This document shows, piece by piece, positions 15,923-24,772 of a stretch of 56,563 bases of DNA. Origin of the DNA: Flavobacteriaceae bacterium UBA6268 (lineage in GTDB: Bacteria; Bacteroidota; Bacteroidia; Flavobacteriales; Flavobacteriaceae); contig DJVA01000090.1 of assembly GCA_002440705.1 (NCBI GenBank), positions 1-56,563 of the forward strand, given 5' to 3'. Below the pieces are notes generated by a model. That model was not told the DNA's origin. It saw only the letters and a program-made list of their open reading frames with translations, and made no database searches. Numbering within the stretch: the stretch's first letter is position 1; each line of letters opens with the position of its first letter. A program made the translations under genes and the position numbers.

Positions 15923-18748
15923 ATGGGCAAGTATCATTTTAACGATATCGAACGAAAATGGCAAAAGTTTTGGGCAAAAAACCAAACCTTTAAAGCCGAC
16001 AACCACAGTGCACTCCCCAAGTACTACGTGCTGGACATGTTTCCTTACCCTTCTGGGGCCGGGTTGCACGTGGGGCATCCATTGGGGTACATTGCCAGTG
16101 ATATCTATGCCCGGTACAAACGCCACAAAGGGTTTAATGTGTTGCACCCCATGGGCTACGACTCGTTTGGCTTGCCGGCCGAGCAGTACGCCATCCAAAC
16201 GGGGCAGCACCCCCGAAAAACCACTGAGGAGAACATTGCCCGGTACCGGGAACAGTTGGACAAAATAGGCTTCAGTTTCGATTGGAGCCGGGAAGTCCGT
16301 ACCTCGGACCCTGCCTATTATCGATGGACCCAATGGATTTTCATCCAGTTGTTTGAAAGCTGGTACGACCAGGAGGTAGACAAAGCACGACCCATCAGCG
16401 ACTTGATTGCTAAGTTTGCTGCGGAAGGGAATGCTCAAATACAGGCCGCTTGTGATGCCGAGACCCCTATTTTTTCTGCGGCAGATTGGAATGGTTTTGC
16501 TGCGGAAAAGCAACAAGAAATACTTTTAAAATACCGCCTCACTTATTTGGCCGAAACCGAAGTAAATTGGTGTCCTGCCTTGGGCACAGTCTTGGCCAAC
16601 GACGAAATCGTGAACGGCGTCTCTGAGCGCGGCGGCCATCCCGTAGTACGCAAAAAAATGATGCAGTGGAGCATGCGTATCACAGCCTATGCCCAACGCC
16701 TGTTAGATGGATTGCAAAAAATTGATTGGCCCCAACCCTTGAAGGATTCCCAAATCAATTGGATTGGGCGAAGTGAGGGCGCTTCGGTGCGATTTAAAGT
16801 GAAGGACTATGGGGACTGGATCGAAGTGTTCACCACCCGCCCCGACACCATTTTTGGGGTGAGCTTTATGACCTTGGCTCCGGAACACGAATTGGTAGCA
16901 AAAATCACCACCCCGGCGCAAAGTGCAGAGGTTACCACATACATCGAAGCCACATCCAAACGCAGTGAGCGCGAACGCATGGCCGATGTGAAAACCATTT
17001 CAGGGGTTTTTACCGGGGCCTATGCCGAGCATCCCTTTACCGGGGAAGCCATTCCTATTTGGATTGGCGATTACGTGCTGGCGGGCTACGGAACGGGTGC
17101 CGTGATGGCGGTACCTTGTGGCGACCAACGCGACTACGATTTTGCCAAGCATTTCCACTTGCCCATTCCCAACATCTTTGGAGGGGTGGATGTTAGCGAG
17201 GAAGCCTTTTCCGACAAGGAGAATACGATTATTGCTAACAGTGACTTTATTTCTGGACTTCCCTACAAACAGGCCACCAAAAAAGTGATTGCCGAATTGG
17301 AAAACATAGGTCAGGGGAAAGGCAAGATCAATTACCGTTTGCGGGATGCGGTGTTCAGTAGGCAGCGTTATTGGGGAGAGCCATTTCCAGTGTATTACCA
17401 AAACGGTTTGCCACAGATGATCGATGCCCAACACCTCCCCCTCACCCTGCCCGATGTGGAGAAATACCTCCCCACCGAGGAAGGCGAACCTCCTTTGGGA
17501 CGTGCCACCGTTTGGGCATGGGACACTGACAAAAATGCGGTGGTAGCCAATGAACTGATTGATGAAAAAACGGTCTTCCCTTTGGAATTGAACACCATGC
17601 CCGGTTGGGCCGGGAGCAGCTGTTACATGTTCCGGTACATGGATGCCCGTAACGAGAAGGAGTTGGCCTCGAAAGAGACTTTGGACTATTGGCAGAACGT
17701 CGACCTGTATTTGGGCGGAAGCGAACACGCCACAGGGCATTTATTGTACACCCGCTTCTGGACCAAGTTTCTATACGACCGCGGTTATTTTGCCGTAGAC
17801 GAACCCGCCAAGAAACTCATCAACCAAGGAATGATCTTGGGAGAGAGTGCGTTTGTCTTTAGGATTGAGGGTACAAACAAGTTGATTTCGTCAAACATGA
17901 AAGGAAATAACAATATTCAACCCATTCATGCAGATGTTTCATTAGTCAACCTCCAAAATGAATTGGACATCGAAGCCTTTAAAAATTGGCGCCCCGAATT
18001 TCAGGATGCGGAGTTCATTACTGAAGAGGATGGCACTTTTAATGTCTCCCGCGAAGTCGAAAAAATGTCCAAGTCCAAGTACAACGTCGTCAACCCCGAC
18101 GACATCTGCCAGCAGTACGGGGCCGATACCCTGCGCATGTACGAAATGTTCTTGGGCCCCTTGGAACAGGCCAAACCTTGGAGCACGGCCGGGATTACGG
18201 GCGTGCACAGTTTCCTCAAAAAGCTCTGGAAACTCTATCACGGTGCCGACGGGGAGACTTTTACAGTGAGTGATGGGCCCGCTTTCAAGGACAGCTTGAA
18301 AATCCTCCACAAGACCATCAAGAAGGTGGAAGAGGACATTGAAAACTTCAGTTTCAATACGTCGGTGTCTACGTTTATGATTGCCGTCAACGAACTCACC
18401 ACCCAAAAATGCAACGCTCGCGAAGTATTAGAGCCTTTGGCCGTCCTCATTTCGCCCTATGCGCCCCACATCGCGGAAGAGCTATGGAGCCTCCTGGGTC
18501 ATGAAGGCAGTATCGCCAGGGTGCCTTTTCCGAAATTCGATGCCCAACATTTGGTGGAAAGCAGCAAGGAATACCCAGTATCCTTCAACGGGAAAATGCG
18601 TTTTACGATGGAACTTCCTTTGGACCTCACCCATGCCGAAATCGAAGCGGCCGTTTTGGCTCACGAAAAGACCCAAGAACAGTTGCAAGGGCGTATTCCT
18701 AAAAAAGTGATTGTGGTGCCTGGAAAGATCATCAACATCGTAGGCTAA
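15923..18748 (+). CDS. leuS: Leucyl-tRNA synthetase
   Basis: 941 residues from the ATG at 15923. The class I HIGH motif appears as HVGHPLGY (from residue 49) and the KMSKS loop as KMSKSKYN near residue 713. The CP1 editing domain lies between, with GTGAVMAVPCGDQRDYDFA typical of its core. A ~75-residue segment just before KMSKS (around 17830-18050) lengthens the protein relative to E. coli LeuS; I believe this is normal in Bacteroidota. Charges tRNA-Leu. Assignment is firm. Confidence 0.98.
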   Translation: MGKYHFNDIERKWQKFWAKNQTFKADNHSALPKYYVLDMFPYPSGAGLHVGHPLGYIASDIYARYKRHKGFNVLHPMGYDSFGLPAEQYAIQTGQHPRKTTEENIARYREQLDKIGFSFDWSREVRTSDPAYYRWTQWIFIQLFESWYDQEVDKARPISDLIAKFAAEGNAQIQAACDAETPIFSAADWNGFAAEKQQEILLKYRLTYLAETEVNWCPALGTVLANDEIVNGVSERGGHPVVRKKMMQWSMRITAYAQRLLDGLQKIDWPQPLKDSQINWIGRSEGASVRFKVKDYGDWIEVFTTRPDTIFGVSFMTLAPEHELVAKITTPAQSAEVTTYIEATSKRSERERMADVKTISGVFTGAYAEHPFTGEAIPIWIGDYVLAGYGTGAVMAVPCGDQRDYDFAKHFHLPIPNIFGGVDVSEEAFSDKENTIIANSDFISGLPYKQATKKVIAELENIGQGKGKINYRLRDAVFSRQRYWGEPFPVYYQNGLPQMIDAQHLPLTLPDVEKYLPTEEGEPPLGRATVWAWDTDKNAVVANELIDEKTVFPLELNTMPGWAGSSCYMFRYMDARNEKELASKETLDYWQNVDLYLGGSEHATGHLLYTRFWTKFLYDRGYFAVDEPAKKLINQGMILGESAFVFRIEGTNKLISSNMKGNNNIQPIHADVSLVNLQNELDIEAFKNWRPEFQDAEFITEEDGTFNVSREVEKMSKSKYNVVNPDDICQQYGADTLRMYEMFLGPLEQAKPWSTAGITGVHSFLKKLWKLYHGADGETFTVSDGPAFKDSLKILHKTIKKVEEDIENFSFNTSVSTFMIAVNELTTQKCNAREVLEPLAVLISPYAPHIAEELWSLLGHEGSIARVPFPKFDAQHLVESSKEYPVSFNGKMRFTMELPLDLTHAEIEAAVLAHEKTQEQLQGRIPKKVIVVPGKIINIVG

Positions 18749-18837
18749 CAGCAGTGCATTTTGTCGAAATGGCAGTTTTTAAAAAGGGCAAACTTTTTGC
18801 TGAAGGATCGTTATCTTTAATTCATTAATTGAAAAAC

Positions 18838-19533
18838 ATGTTAGGATACTATTTGATTGCCGGAGTTATTTTTATTGCAAGCTTGTACGTAAGCAACCGG
18901 CTTAAAAGCAAATTCAAGAAATACTCCCAAATCCATTTGCAGAATGGCATGAGCGGGAAAGAGATTGCCGAAAAGATGTTGGCAGACCATGGCATTAGGG
19001 ATGTACAGGTGGTTTCGGTACCGGGACAGCTGACCGATCATTACAACCCTGCCAATAAAACCGTGAACTTGAGCGAACCTGTTTACCATCAGCGCAACGC
19101 TGCTGCAGCTGCCGTCGCGGCGCACGAATGTGGCCACGCGGTACAACACGCCACGGCTTATAGCTGGTTGAAAATGCGTTCGGCCATTGTGCCTGCCGTA
19201 GGTATTGCCAGTAAGCTGTCTACCTTCATCATCATGGCCGGACTGGTCATGAACGTCCTTCATTTTATGGGGGCACTCGGAAACACGGTCTTCTTGATTG
19301 GTATTGTGTTGTTTGCAGTAACCACAGCTTTTGCTTTCATCACCTTACCCGTAGAATACGATGCCAGCAATAGGGCCTTGGCTTGGCTGCAAAATAACCA
19401 TGTGGTAACCCAGCAGGAATATGCCGGGGCCAAAGACTCCCTTAAGTGGGCGGCACGAACCTACGTAGTGGCAGCTTTGGGATCGTTGGCCATGCTACTG
19501 TATTACATCAGCATTTTTATGGGAAGGGACTAA
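18838..19533 (+). CDS. YugP-like neutral zinc metallopeptidase
   Basis: 231 residues from the ATG at 18838. An N-terminal TM (about 3-20) is followed by a zinc site H96-E-C-G-H100 in AAHECGHAVQHA and further hydrophobic helices at about 120-165 and 205-228. This is the membrane Zn_peptidase_2/YugP family. The active site probably works near the membrane; substrates are unknown. The box TATCTTTA upstream differs from the -7 consensus at the last base. It ends at a strong hairpin shared with the convergent neighbour. Confidence 0.9.
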   Translation: MLGYYLIAGVIFIASLYVSNRLKSKFKKYSQIHLQNGMSGKEIAEKMLADHGIRDVQVVSVPGQLTDHYNPANKTVNLSEPVYHQRNAAAAAVAAHECGHAVQHATAYSWLKMRSAIVPAVGIASKLSTFIIMAGLVMNVLHFMGALGNTVFLIGIVLFAVTTAFAFITLPVEYDASNRALAWLQNNHVVTQQEYAGAKDSLKWAARTYVVAALGSLAMLLYYISIFMGRD

Positions 19534-19549
19534 ATAAAAAAAACCCAAT

Positions 19550-19584
19550 AAAAAAAGCCGCTTGAAATCCAAGCGGCTTTTTTT
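19550..19584. terminator. Bidirectional intrinsic terminator
   Basis: GCCGCTTG (19557-19564) pairs with CAAGCGGC (19570-19577) around a 5-base loop, with seven A before and seven T after. It can terminate both the YugP-like gene on plus and the dehydrogenase on minus. The T run overlaps the minus-strand stop codon. Confidence 0.92.
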
Positions 19585-20953
19585 AACCAGCTACGTTATT
19601 GGGATTGTAGCCCAGGTAGGGCACGTGCTTTTCCTTGAATTCGATACCGTAGGTTTTCAACTCTTTCAAAATAGGTTCGTACACTTCTTTGGTGATGGGA
19701 AGCTGCACCCCAGGGTTGGTAATTTCACGGTTCAGGATTTTAAGGGCTGCAATGGCTACAGGAAGCCCCACGGTTTTGGCCATGGCTGTGAAGGTTTGGT
19801 CTTCCCCAATAAGGACCATGTTACTGTCTATTTGTTTCTTCTGTCCCTCCAATTCGTAACCAAATTTATGGTACATCACGATCATGTCCTTATCGTCCGG
19901 TTTGAGGGTCCACTTATCCATGAGTATTTTCTGAAGGGCCTGTGCGGGGGTCGCGTTTTTAAGTCCGATCTTTTTGTTCGAATTGAAAAGGTCGAGCTCT
20001 TCCAGCTTGCCCCACATCAAATCGTCTTGGTCTATTTTGAGATTATGGCGCAGTTTCAGCTCTACCGAATCGGTTGGGGAATAGGGAAGAAAGAGATTCA
20101 CAAACGCACGATACGACAAGTCTTCCGAGTGTGGGATGGTATAGCCATCGTCCGTCATGCCCAGTTGCACAAACATGTTCCACGCTTTGCTAAATCCTAC
20201 ATGGCGCATGGTGCCCCTGTAAAGTGTTAGAATGTCTTCCAAGCCATAGATGCTTCGGTATTTCAGCGAATTGCGGTTGGCATAGGCTTCAAACCTCCCA
20301 TAGCCTTCAATGTCCATGAATTCGGTACGCCGGAACAGGCGATGGTAGGGGATGTATTTGTAGGTGCCTTCCTGGATAAATTCGGCAGCGCCCCCTTGCC
20401 CTGCCAGGACCACATTGCGCGGGTTCCAGGTAAATTTGTAGTGCCATAGGTTGTCGTCACTTTCGGGCGCAATCAGCCCTCCCGTAAACGATTCGAACAA
20501 CAGCATTTTTCCGCCGGCATCACGGATGCGGTCAATAACCTGCATGGCACTCATGTGGTCGATTCCTGGGTCTACCCCAATTTCGTTCATGAAGACCAAG
20601 CCTTTTTCCCTTACGGCACCGTCCAGTGCCATCATTTCCTTGCTAACATAGGAAGCTGTGACCATGTGCTTTCCGTAGTGGAGGCAATCCATGGCAGCTT
20701 CCATGTGTAGGTGGGCAGGGAGCATGGAAATAACCAAGTCGTTTTGCGGAATGATTTCGGCACGTTGCTTTTCATCAAAAACATCGAACAAGATGCCCTT
20801 GGCATGGGAGTGTCCTTGAGTGAATTTTTGGGCACTTTCCTCAGAAAGGTCACCTATGGTAATAAAAAGATTTTCAGAAGGAGCTTTGTCCAATAAATAT
20901 TGAATGAGGCTGGTAGCCGACCTACCGGCTCCGATGATTAAGATGTGGCGCAT
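19583..20953 (-). CDS. Saccharopine dehydrogenase family protein
   Basis: A 456-residue protein with an N-terminal Rossmann fold (ILIIGAGRSATSLIQYLL). The domain that follows has FMNEIGVDPGIDHMSAM, the typical saccharopine reductase core, and then FTGGLIAPESDDNLWHYKF. Members act as saccharopine dehydrogenase (lysine degradation) or related reductases such as carboxynorspermidine dehydrogenase. The length and the GGLIAP motif fit the LYS9-like group. A glutaryl-CoA-type dehydrogenase 26 kb away would fit a lysine degradation route, but that link is inference. It shares a terminator with the gene before it. Confidence 0.88.
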   Translation of the reverse strand: MRHILIIGAGRSATSLIQYLLDKAPSENLFITIGDLSEESAQKFTQGHSHAKGILFDVFDEKQRAEIIPQNDLVISMLPAHLHMEAAMDCLHYGKHMVTASYVSKEMMALDGAVREKGLVFMNEIGVDPGIDHMSAMQVIDRIRDAGGKMLLFESFTGGLIAPESDDNLWHYKFTWNPRNVVLAGQGGAAEFIQEGTYKYIPYHRLFRRTEFMDIEGYGRFEAYANRNSLKYRSIYGLEDILTLYRGTMRHVGFSKAWNMFVQLGMTDDGYTIPHSEDLSYRAFVNLFLPYSPTDSVELKLRHNLKIDQDDLMWGKLEELDLFNSNKKIGLKNATPAQALQKILMDKWTLKPDDKDMIVMYHKFGYELEGQKKQIDSNMVLIGEDQTFTAMAKTVGLPVAIAALKILNREITNPGVQLPITKEVYEPILKELKTYGIEFKEKHVPYLGYNPNNVAG

Positions 20954-20969
20954 CCGGCTGATTTTTTCG

Positions 20970-20977
20970 TACTTTTG
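20970..20977 (+). promoter_or_regulatory. -7 box (TACTTTTG) for the DUF423 gene
   Basis: TACTTTTG matches TAnnTTTG, 32 bases before the first ATG. No clear TTTG lies at the -33 distance. It sits in the 56-base divergent gap next to the dehydrogenase start. Confidence 0.45.
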
Positions 20978-21009
20978 AAGGCACGTATTTTAAAGACGAA
21001 AGTACTAAA

Positions 21010-21423
21010 ATGGATCGGGAACCTATGAACAATTTCGACAAAAAAATTGTGGTAATCGCTAGCCTTTTGGGAGCCATTACCATAGCGATCGGAGCCTTTG
21101 GTGCCCACGGTCTCAAAAAGCTGGTGGCTGCTTCCAGCATAACGAGCTTTGAGACGGGAGTGCGGTACCAGATGTATCATGTATTGGCCCTTTTGATGGT
21201 AGGATGGATTGCCCAAATCCCACACGCCACAAAAAAGTGGACGGTACGATTTTTCTTACTGGGCACACTCTGTTTTTCAGGGTCTATTTATGTGTTGGCC
21301 TTAAAGGACTATCTACCCATTTCGGTAGGTTTTTTGGGGCCTGTCACTCCTTTGGGAGGGCTACTGTTTATTCTAGGTTGGTTGCGTTTAGGATACGGAA
21401 TGTACAGGAAGGATAGGGTATAA
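21010..21423 (+). CDS. DUF423 small membrane protein
   Basis: A 137-residue protein with four predicted TM helices. The motif GAFGAHGLKK near residue 30, GVRYQMYHVLALL in the middle and GPVTPLGGLLFILGW at the end are the DUF423 (YgdD) signature. An in-frame ATG at residue 6 is an alternative start. Function is unknown in the family; inner membrane location is clear. Single-gene unit. Confidence 0.9.
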   Translation: MDREPMNNFDKKIVVIASLLGAITIAIGAFGAHGLKKLVAASSITSFETGVRYQMYHVLALLMVGWIAQIPHATKKWTVRFFLLGTLCFSGSIYVLALKDYLPISVGFLGPVTPLGGLLFILGWLRLGYGMYRKDRV

Positions 21424-21461
21424 TTTTCAACTTTTTGAGCGGTTTTCCAAGTAAGTTTTTT

Positions 21462-21469
21462 TAATTTTG
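21462..21469 (+). promoter_or_regulatory. -7 box (TAATTTTG) for pckA
   Basis: TAATTTTG matches TAnnTTTG and lies 22 bases before the pckA ATG. TTTG at 21434-21437 is upstream but with a 24-base spacer, longer than the usual 19, so the -33 element is uncertain. Confidence 0.55.
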
Positions 21470-21491
21470 CACACACAACAAACGCAACATT

Positions 21492-23099
21492 ATGGTAGAT
21501 AACGGCCAAGCTACGAAAACGATTTCGTTGGAGCCCTACGGAATCCAAGGCGCAACAGTAAAATACCAACTCTCTGCTGAAGAACTTCACAACGAAACCA
21601 TAAAAAAAGGACAAGGGAAAGAAGCAAATACCGGAGCCCTTGCCGTCAATACAGGCGAATTTACTGGACGCTCCCCAAAGGACCGTTTTATTGTAAAGGA
21701 TGCCATCACCGAAGAACGCGTATGGTGGGGAAATATCAACATTCCCTTCGATCCGGGGATGTTTGATCAACTCTACAACAAAGTAACTGCTTACCTCTCC
21801 AACAAGGAAGTATTTGTTAGGGATAGCTACGCGTGCGCCGATCCCAATTACCGATTAAACATTCGTGTCATTACCGAATACCCTTGGAGCAATTTGTTTG
21901 CCTACAACATGTTTCTTCGACCAGAAGATGGGGAATTGAATCAATTCGATCCTGAATGGTTGGTGGTAAATGCTCCTGGTTTTATGGCAAACCCCGATAT
22001 AGACGGCACCCGCCAGCACAATTTTGCCATCCTTAACTTTACCAAAAAAATTGCACTTATTGGGGGCACAGGATATACGGGTGAAATCAAAAAAGGAATT
22101 TTTTCATCCTTGAATTTTATACTTCCGGTATATAAAAATACTCTTCCCATGCACTGTTCTGCCAATGTAGGGGAAGACGGGGAAACGGCCATTTTCTTTG
22201 GGCTTTCAGGTACAGGAAAGACGACCCTGTCCGCCGATCCGGATCGTAAGCTAATTGGCGATGATGAGCACGGCTGGACCGCAGAGAATACCGTTTTTAA
22301 TTTTGAAGGAGGCTGCTACGCCAAAGTCATCAACCTTTGCGAGGAAAATGAACCCGATATTTTCAGGGCCATCCGTCCTGGAGCCATTCTAGAAAATGTG
22401 ATTATGGACGAAAACGGGGAAGTGGATTTTTCGGATACCACCATTACCCAGAACACACGGGTAAGCTACCCCCTAGATCATATTGACAACATCCAAATGC
22501 CTTCAATAGGAAGGAACCCCAAAAATATTTTCTTTTTGACCGCCGATGCTTTTGGGGTGTTGCCCCCAATTTCAAAACTATCCCCGGGGCAGGCTGCGTA
22601 TCACTTCATCAGTGGGTATACGGCGAAGGTGGCGGGTACCGAGGCGGGTATTGACGAGCCGGTGCCCAGTTTCTCTGCTTGTTTTGGAGCGCCTTTCATG
22701 CCGCTGCACCCAACACTATATGCCGAAATGTTGAGCAAAAAAATGCAAGAAGCAGGGGTGCATGTGTGGTTGGTGAACACCGGTTGGACTGGCGGCCCCT
22801 ACGGCGTAGGTACCCGAATGAAACTGAAGTATACCCGTGCCATGATCACGGCGGCATTAGACGGTTCCTTGGAAGCCTCCAATAAAGACAACTACCACAT
22901 TCATTCGGTTTTTGGAGTACAGCAACCTCGAACTTGCCCTAATGTTCCTACCGCTGTTTTAAGCCCAAGGACAACTTGGAACAATGACGAAGCTTATTAC
23001 AAAACGGCCCATAAACTGGCCAATTCTTTTAAGGAGAATTTCAAAAAGTTTGAATCCTATGCCAATGAGCAAATCCTTAAGGGAGGACCATTGGTATGA
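21492..23099 (+). CDS. pckA: Phosphoenolpyruvate carboxykinase (ATP)
   Basis: A 535-residue protein, normal for the ATP-type enzyme. The kinase P loop is GLSGTGKTTLSADP, preceded by PMHCSANVG with the metal-binding His region, and GDDEHGW follows. TGEFTGRSPKDRFIV near the N-terminus contains the substrate-binding Arg. It interconverts oxaloacetate and PEP with ATP and is the entry point to gluconeogenesis. Its own -7 box precedes it and a long palindromic terminator follows. Assignment is firm. Confidence 0.98.
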   Translation: MVDNGQATKTISLEPYGIQGATVKYQLSAEELHNETIKKGQGKEANTGALAVNTGEFTGRSPKDRFIVKDAITEERVWWGNINIPFDPGMFDQLYNKVTAYLSNKEVFVRDSYACADPNYRLNIRVITEYPWSNLFAYNMFLRPEDGELNQFDPEWLVVNAPGFMANPDIDGTRQHNFAILNFTKKIALIGGTGYTGEIKKGIFSSLNFILPVYKNTLPMHCSANVGEDGETAIFFGLSGTGKTTLSADPDRKLIGDDEHGWTAENTVFNFEGGCYAKVINLCEENEPDIFRAIRPGAILENVIMDENGEVDFSDTTITQNTRVSYPLDHIDNIQMPSIGRNPKNIFFLTADAFGVLPPISKLSPGQAAYHFISGYTAKVAGTEAGIDEPVPSFSACFGAPFMPLHPTLYAEMLSKKMQEAGVHVWLVNTGWTGGPYGVGTRMKLKYTRAMITAALDGSLEASNKDNYHIHSVFGVQQPRTCPNVPTAVLSPRTTWNNDEAYYKTAHKLANSFKENFKKFESYANEQILKGGPLV

Positions 23100-23174
23100 T
23101 TTAGGTTAGTGATTTATTTCAGAAAAAGGGCGGTCCAATTGGGCCGCCCTTTTTTGTTCTGAAATAACCTAAAT
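23099..23174. terminator. Extended palindromic terminator between pckA and hemD
   Basis: The core GGGCGGTCC (23128-23136) pairs with GGGCCGCCC (23141-23149) with one G-T type mismatch, followed by a T run. It is nested in a longer inverted repeat: TTATTTCAGAA (23114-23124) faces TTCTGAAATAA (from 23157), and ATTTAGGTTA at the left end faces the CCTAAAT at the right end. The left arm has about eight extra bases. It can serve the two convergent genes. Confidence 0.85.
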
Positions 23175-23184
23175 GGTAAAGGGA

Positions 23185-23934
23185 TTATTTTTTGCCGTTT
23201 ACTTCCTTGATGTACTTTTCCAGCGCCATGGTCATGGAAGGGGTCTCGGGGGTAGGGGCTTTGATGTCTACCCGCAACCCACAGTCGGTGGCAGCTTTGA
23301 TGGTGGTATTCCCAAACACAGCAATACGGGTTTCGTTTTGCTTGAAATCGGGGAAATTCTCGAAGAGTGATTGGATACCACTAGGGCTGAAAAATACCAA
23401 GATATCGTAGTACACGTCACGAAGGTCGGATAGGTCGCTCACCACGGTTTTGTAAAAAGTTCCTTGCTTCCAGTTCACCCCCAGTTCGTTGAGCACTTCA
23501 GGAGCTTCGGGCTTCAATTTGTCGGAGGAAGGCAACAGGAACGATTCCGTTTTGTATTTTTTGATGAGGGGCGCTAAATCGGAAAAGGTACGTTTGCCCA
23601 CATAGATTTTTCGCTTGCGGTACACGACGTATTTCTGAAGGTAAAAGGCCACAGCTTCACTTTGGCAGAAATATTTCATGGTATCCGGAACCTTGAAGCG
23701 CAATTCTTCGGCAATCCTGAAAAAATGATCTACTGAATTTCTACTGGTAAGGATGATGGCCGTGTAATGGTTAAGGTCTATTTTTTGTGCTCGAACCTCT
23801 TTACTCGAAACGCCTTCGACATGGATAAACGGCCTAAAATCAATTTTCACCTTTTGTTTTTCAATCAAATCAAAATAGGGAGAATTCTCAACTTTAGGCT
23901 CTGGCTGAGAAACCAAAATAGTTTTCACCTTCAT
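23185..23934 (-). CDS. hemD: Uroporphyrinogen-III synthase
   Basis: 249 residues from the ATG at 23934. Sequence is divergent, as is usual for HemD, but it has the two-lobe pattern: ILVSQPEP at the start, IILTSRNSVDHFF in lobe one, and DILVFFSPSGIQSLFENF then RIAVFGNTT in lobe two. The SPSGI and G-N/TTT motifs line the substrate cleft. It closes hydroxymethylbilane to uroporphyrinogen III for heme synthesis. It directly follows DUF4271 on the same strand, an arrangement common in Flavobacteriia. Other hem genes are not in the window. Confidence 0.88.
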   Translation of the reverse strand: MKVKTILVSQPEPKVENSPYFDLIEKQKVKIDFRPFIHVEGVSSKEVRAQKIDLNHYTAIILTSRNSVDHFFRIAEELRFKVPDTMKYFCQSEAVAFYLQKYVVYRKRKIYVGKRTFSDLAPLIKKYKTESFLLPSSDKLKPEAPEVLNELGVNWKQGTFYKTVVSDLSDLRDVYYDILVFFSPSGIQSLFENFPDFKQNETRIAVFGNTTIKAATDCGLRVDIKAPTPETPSMTMALEKYIKEVNGKK

Positions 23935-23955
23935 ACGCGTCAATTTTTTTATTTC

Positions 23956-24615
23956 CTAAAATTTTACCCATACCATATACAATAGGATATAGGGTGCAAT
24001 TTCAAGTGCGCAAAGATACAAAATAAAATAGAAGATGTTTTGTAAAATTGAAGTGCCGTTTCTTTTTGCGCTGGAAAACAATGCAATGGCATAAAATAGG
24101 GCGATGCAAGAAGCTAAGATGGGGATGATGGCACCAGTTGTAGGGATCGAAAAAAACAAGAGCAGGGATGCTGCATATACGAAGAGGGATATCAAATTGG
24201 TGTAACTCAGTTTTTCATAGAGATACCGATTTACAAGGGGCTCAATGTTCATGGTGTGGGCAATCAACTTCTCGAGGTAATAACGAAAGGTCACAAACAC
24301 AAAAAAACCCGTAGCGATTTGAAGAAATAACCAGGGATTTGCCCCACGCACTTCTGGGTTTTTGGCGGTAAGGGTAATGTACAGAAAAAGGGAGAAGGAG
24401 CACACTTGTACGCCAAAAAGTAGCAGATTGAAAGGATGCCTTATCTCATCGCTCTTTCCTTCAAGGGCAAAATACCGGTCGGTTAGGGGTAATTGGATGA
24501 ATTCCAAAAACCGTTTGGGATACAAGACCCTGGCACATGCCAATAGTACAAAAATCCCAACAAACAGAAGGGTGGGCCAATAAGGCGCGTCGATATGACG
24601 GGGTTCTAATTGCAT
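23956..24615 (-). CDS. DUF4271 membrane protein
   Basis: A 219-residue protein with about six TM helices. The sequence near residue 28 (ARVLYPKRFLEFIQLPLTDR) and the end (LYLCALEIAPYILLY) match the Bacteroidota-specific DUF4271 family. It lies 21 bases upstream of hemD on the same strand. Its association with hemD is recurrent, but no biochemical role is known to me. Inner membrane location is evident. Confidence 0.85.
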   Translation of the reverse strand: MQLEPRHIDAPYWPTLLFVGIFVLLACARVLYPKRFLEFIQLPLTDRYFALEGKSDEIRHPFNLLLFGVQVCSFSLFLYITLTAKNPEVRGANPWLFLQIATGFFVFVTFRYYLEKLIAHTMNIEPLVNRYLYEKLSYTNLISLFVYAASLLLFFSIPTTGAIIPILASCIALFYAIALFSSAKRNGTSILQNIFYFILYLCALEIAPYILLYMVWVKF

Positions 24616-24750
24616 GTTTTTGTGGCTTTAAAAATAGCGTAATTTTTTCGGGTAGATCCCTCTTGGAAGTACAAAAAAAATGCAACACCATGGGTGATAA
24701 AATTTTCTTAATTGGTCAATTGGGGCGTCTTACGATTCTTAAAAAAGAGG

Positions 24751-24758
24751 TACATTTG
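24751..24758 (+). promoter_or_regulatory. -7 box (TACATTTG) for the glycosyltransferase-pyrC operon
   Basis: TACATTTG matches TAnnTTTG and ends 14 bases before the glycosyltransferase ATG. AGAGGAG just before the start is one of the few Shine-Dalgarno-like sequences in the window. No clear -33 element at the usual spacing. Confidence 0.55.
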
Positions 24759-24772
24759 CCCAAAAGAGGAGC

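Noticed and set aside
17000..17740. Minus-strand open frame inside leuS
   Set aside because: Shadow of a strongly conserved synthetase gene.
17830..18060. Insertion in leuS as a possible mobile or intein element
   Set aside because: The frame is continuous, no intein motifs are present, and similar insertions are usual in Bacteroidota LeuS.
18812..18819. TATCTTTA as a promoter for the YugP-like gene
   Set aside because: Last base differs from TAnnTTTG and no -33 element lies at the right distance, so it is mentioned only in the gene entry.
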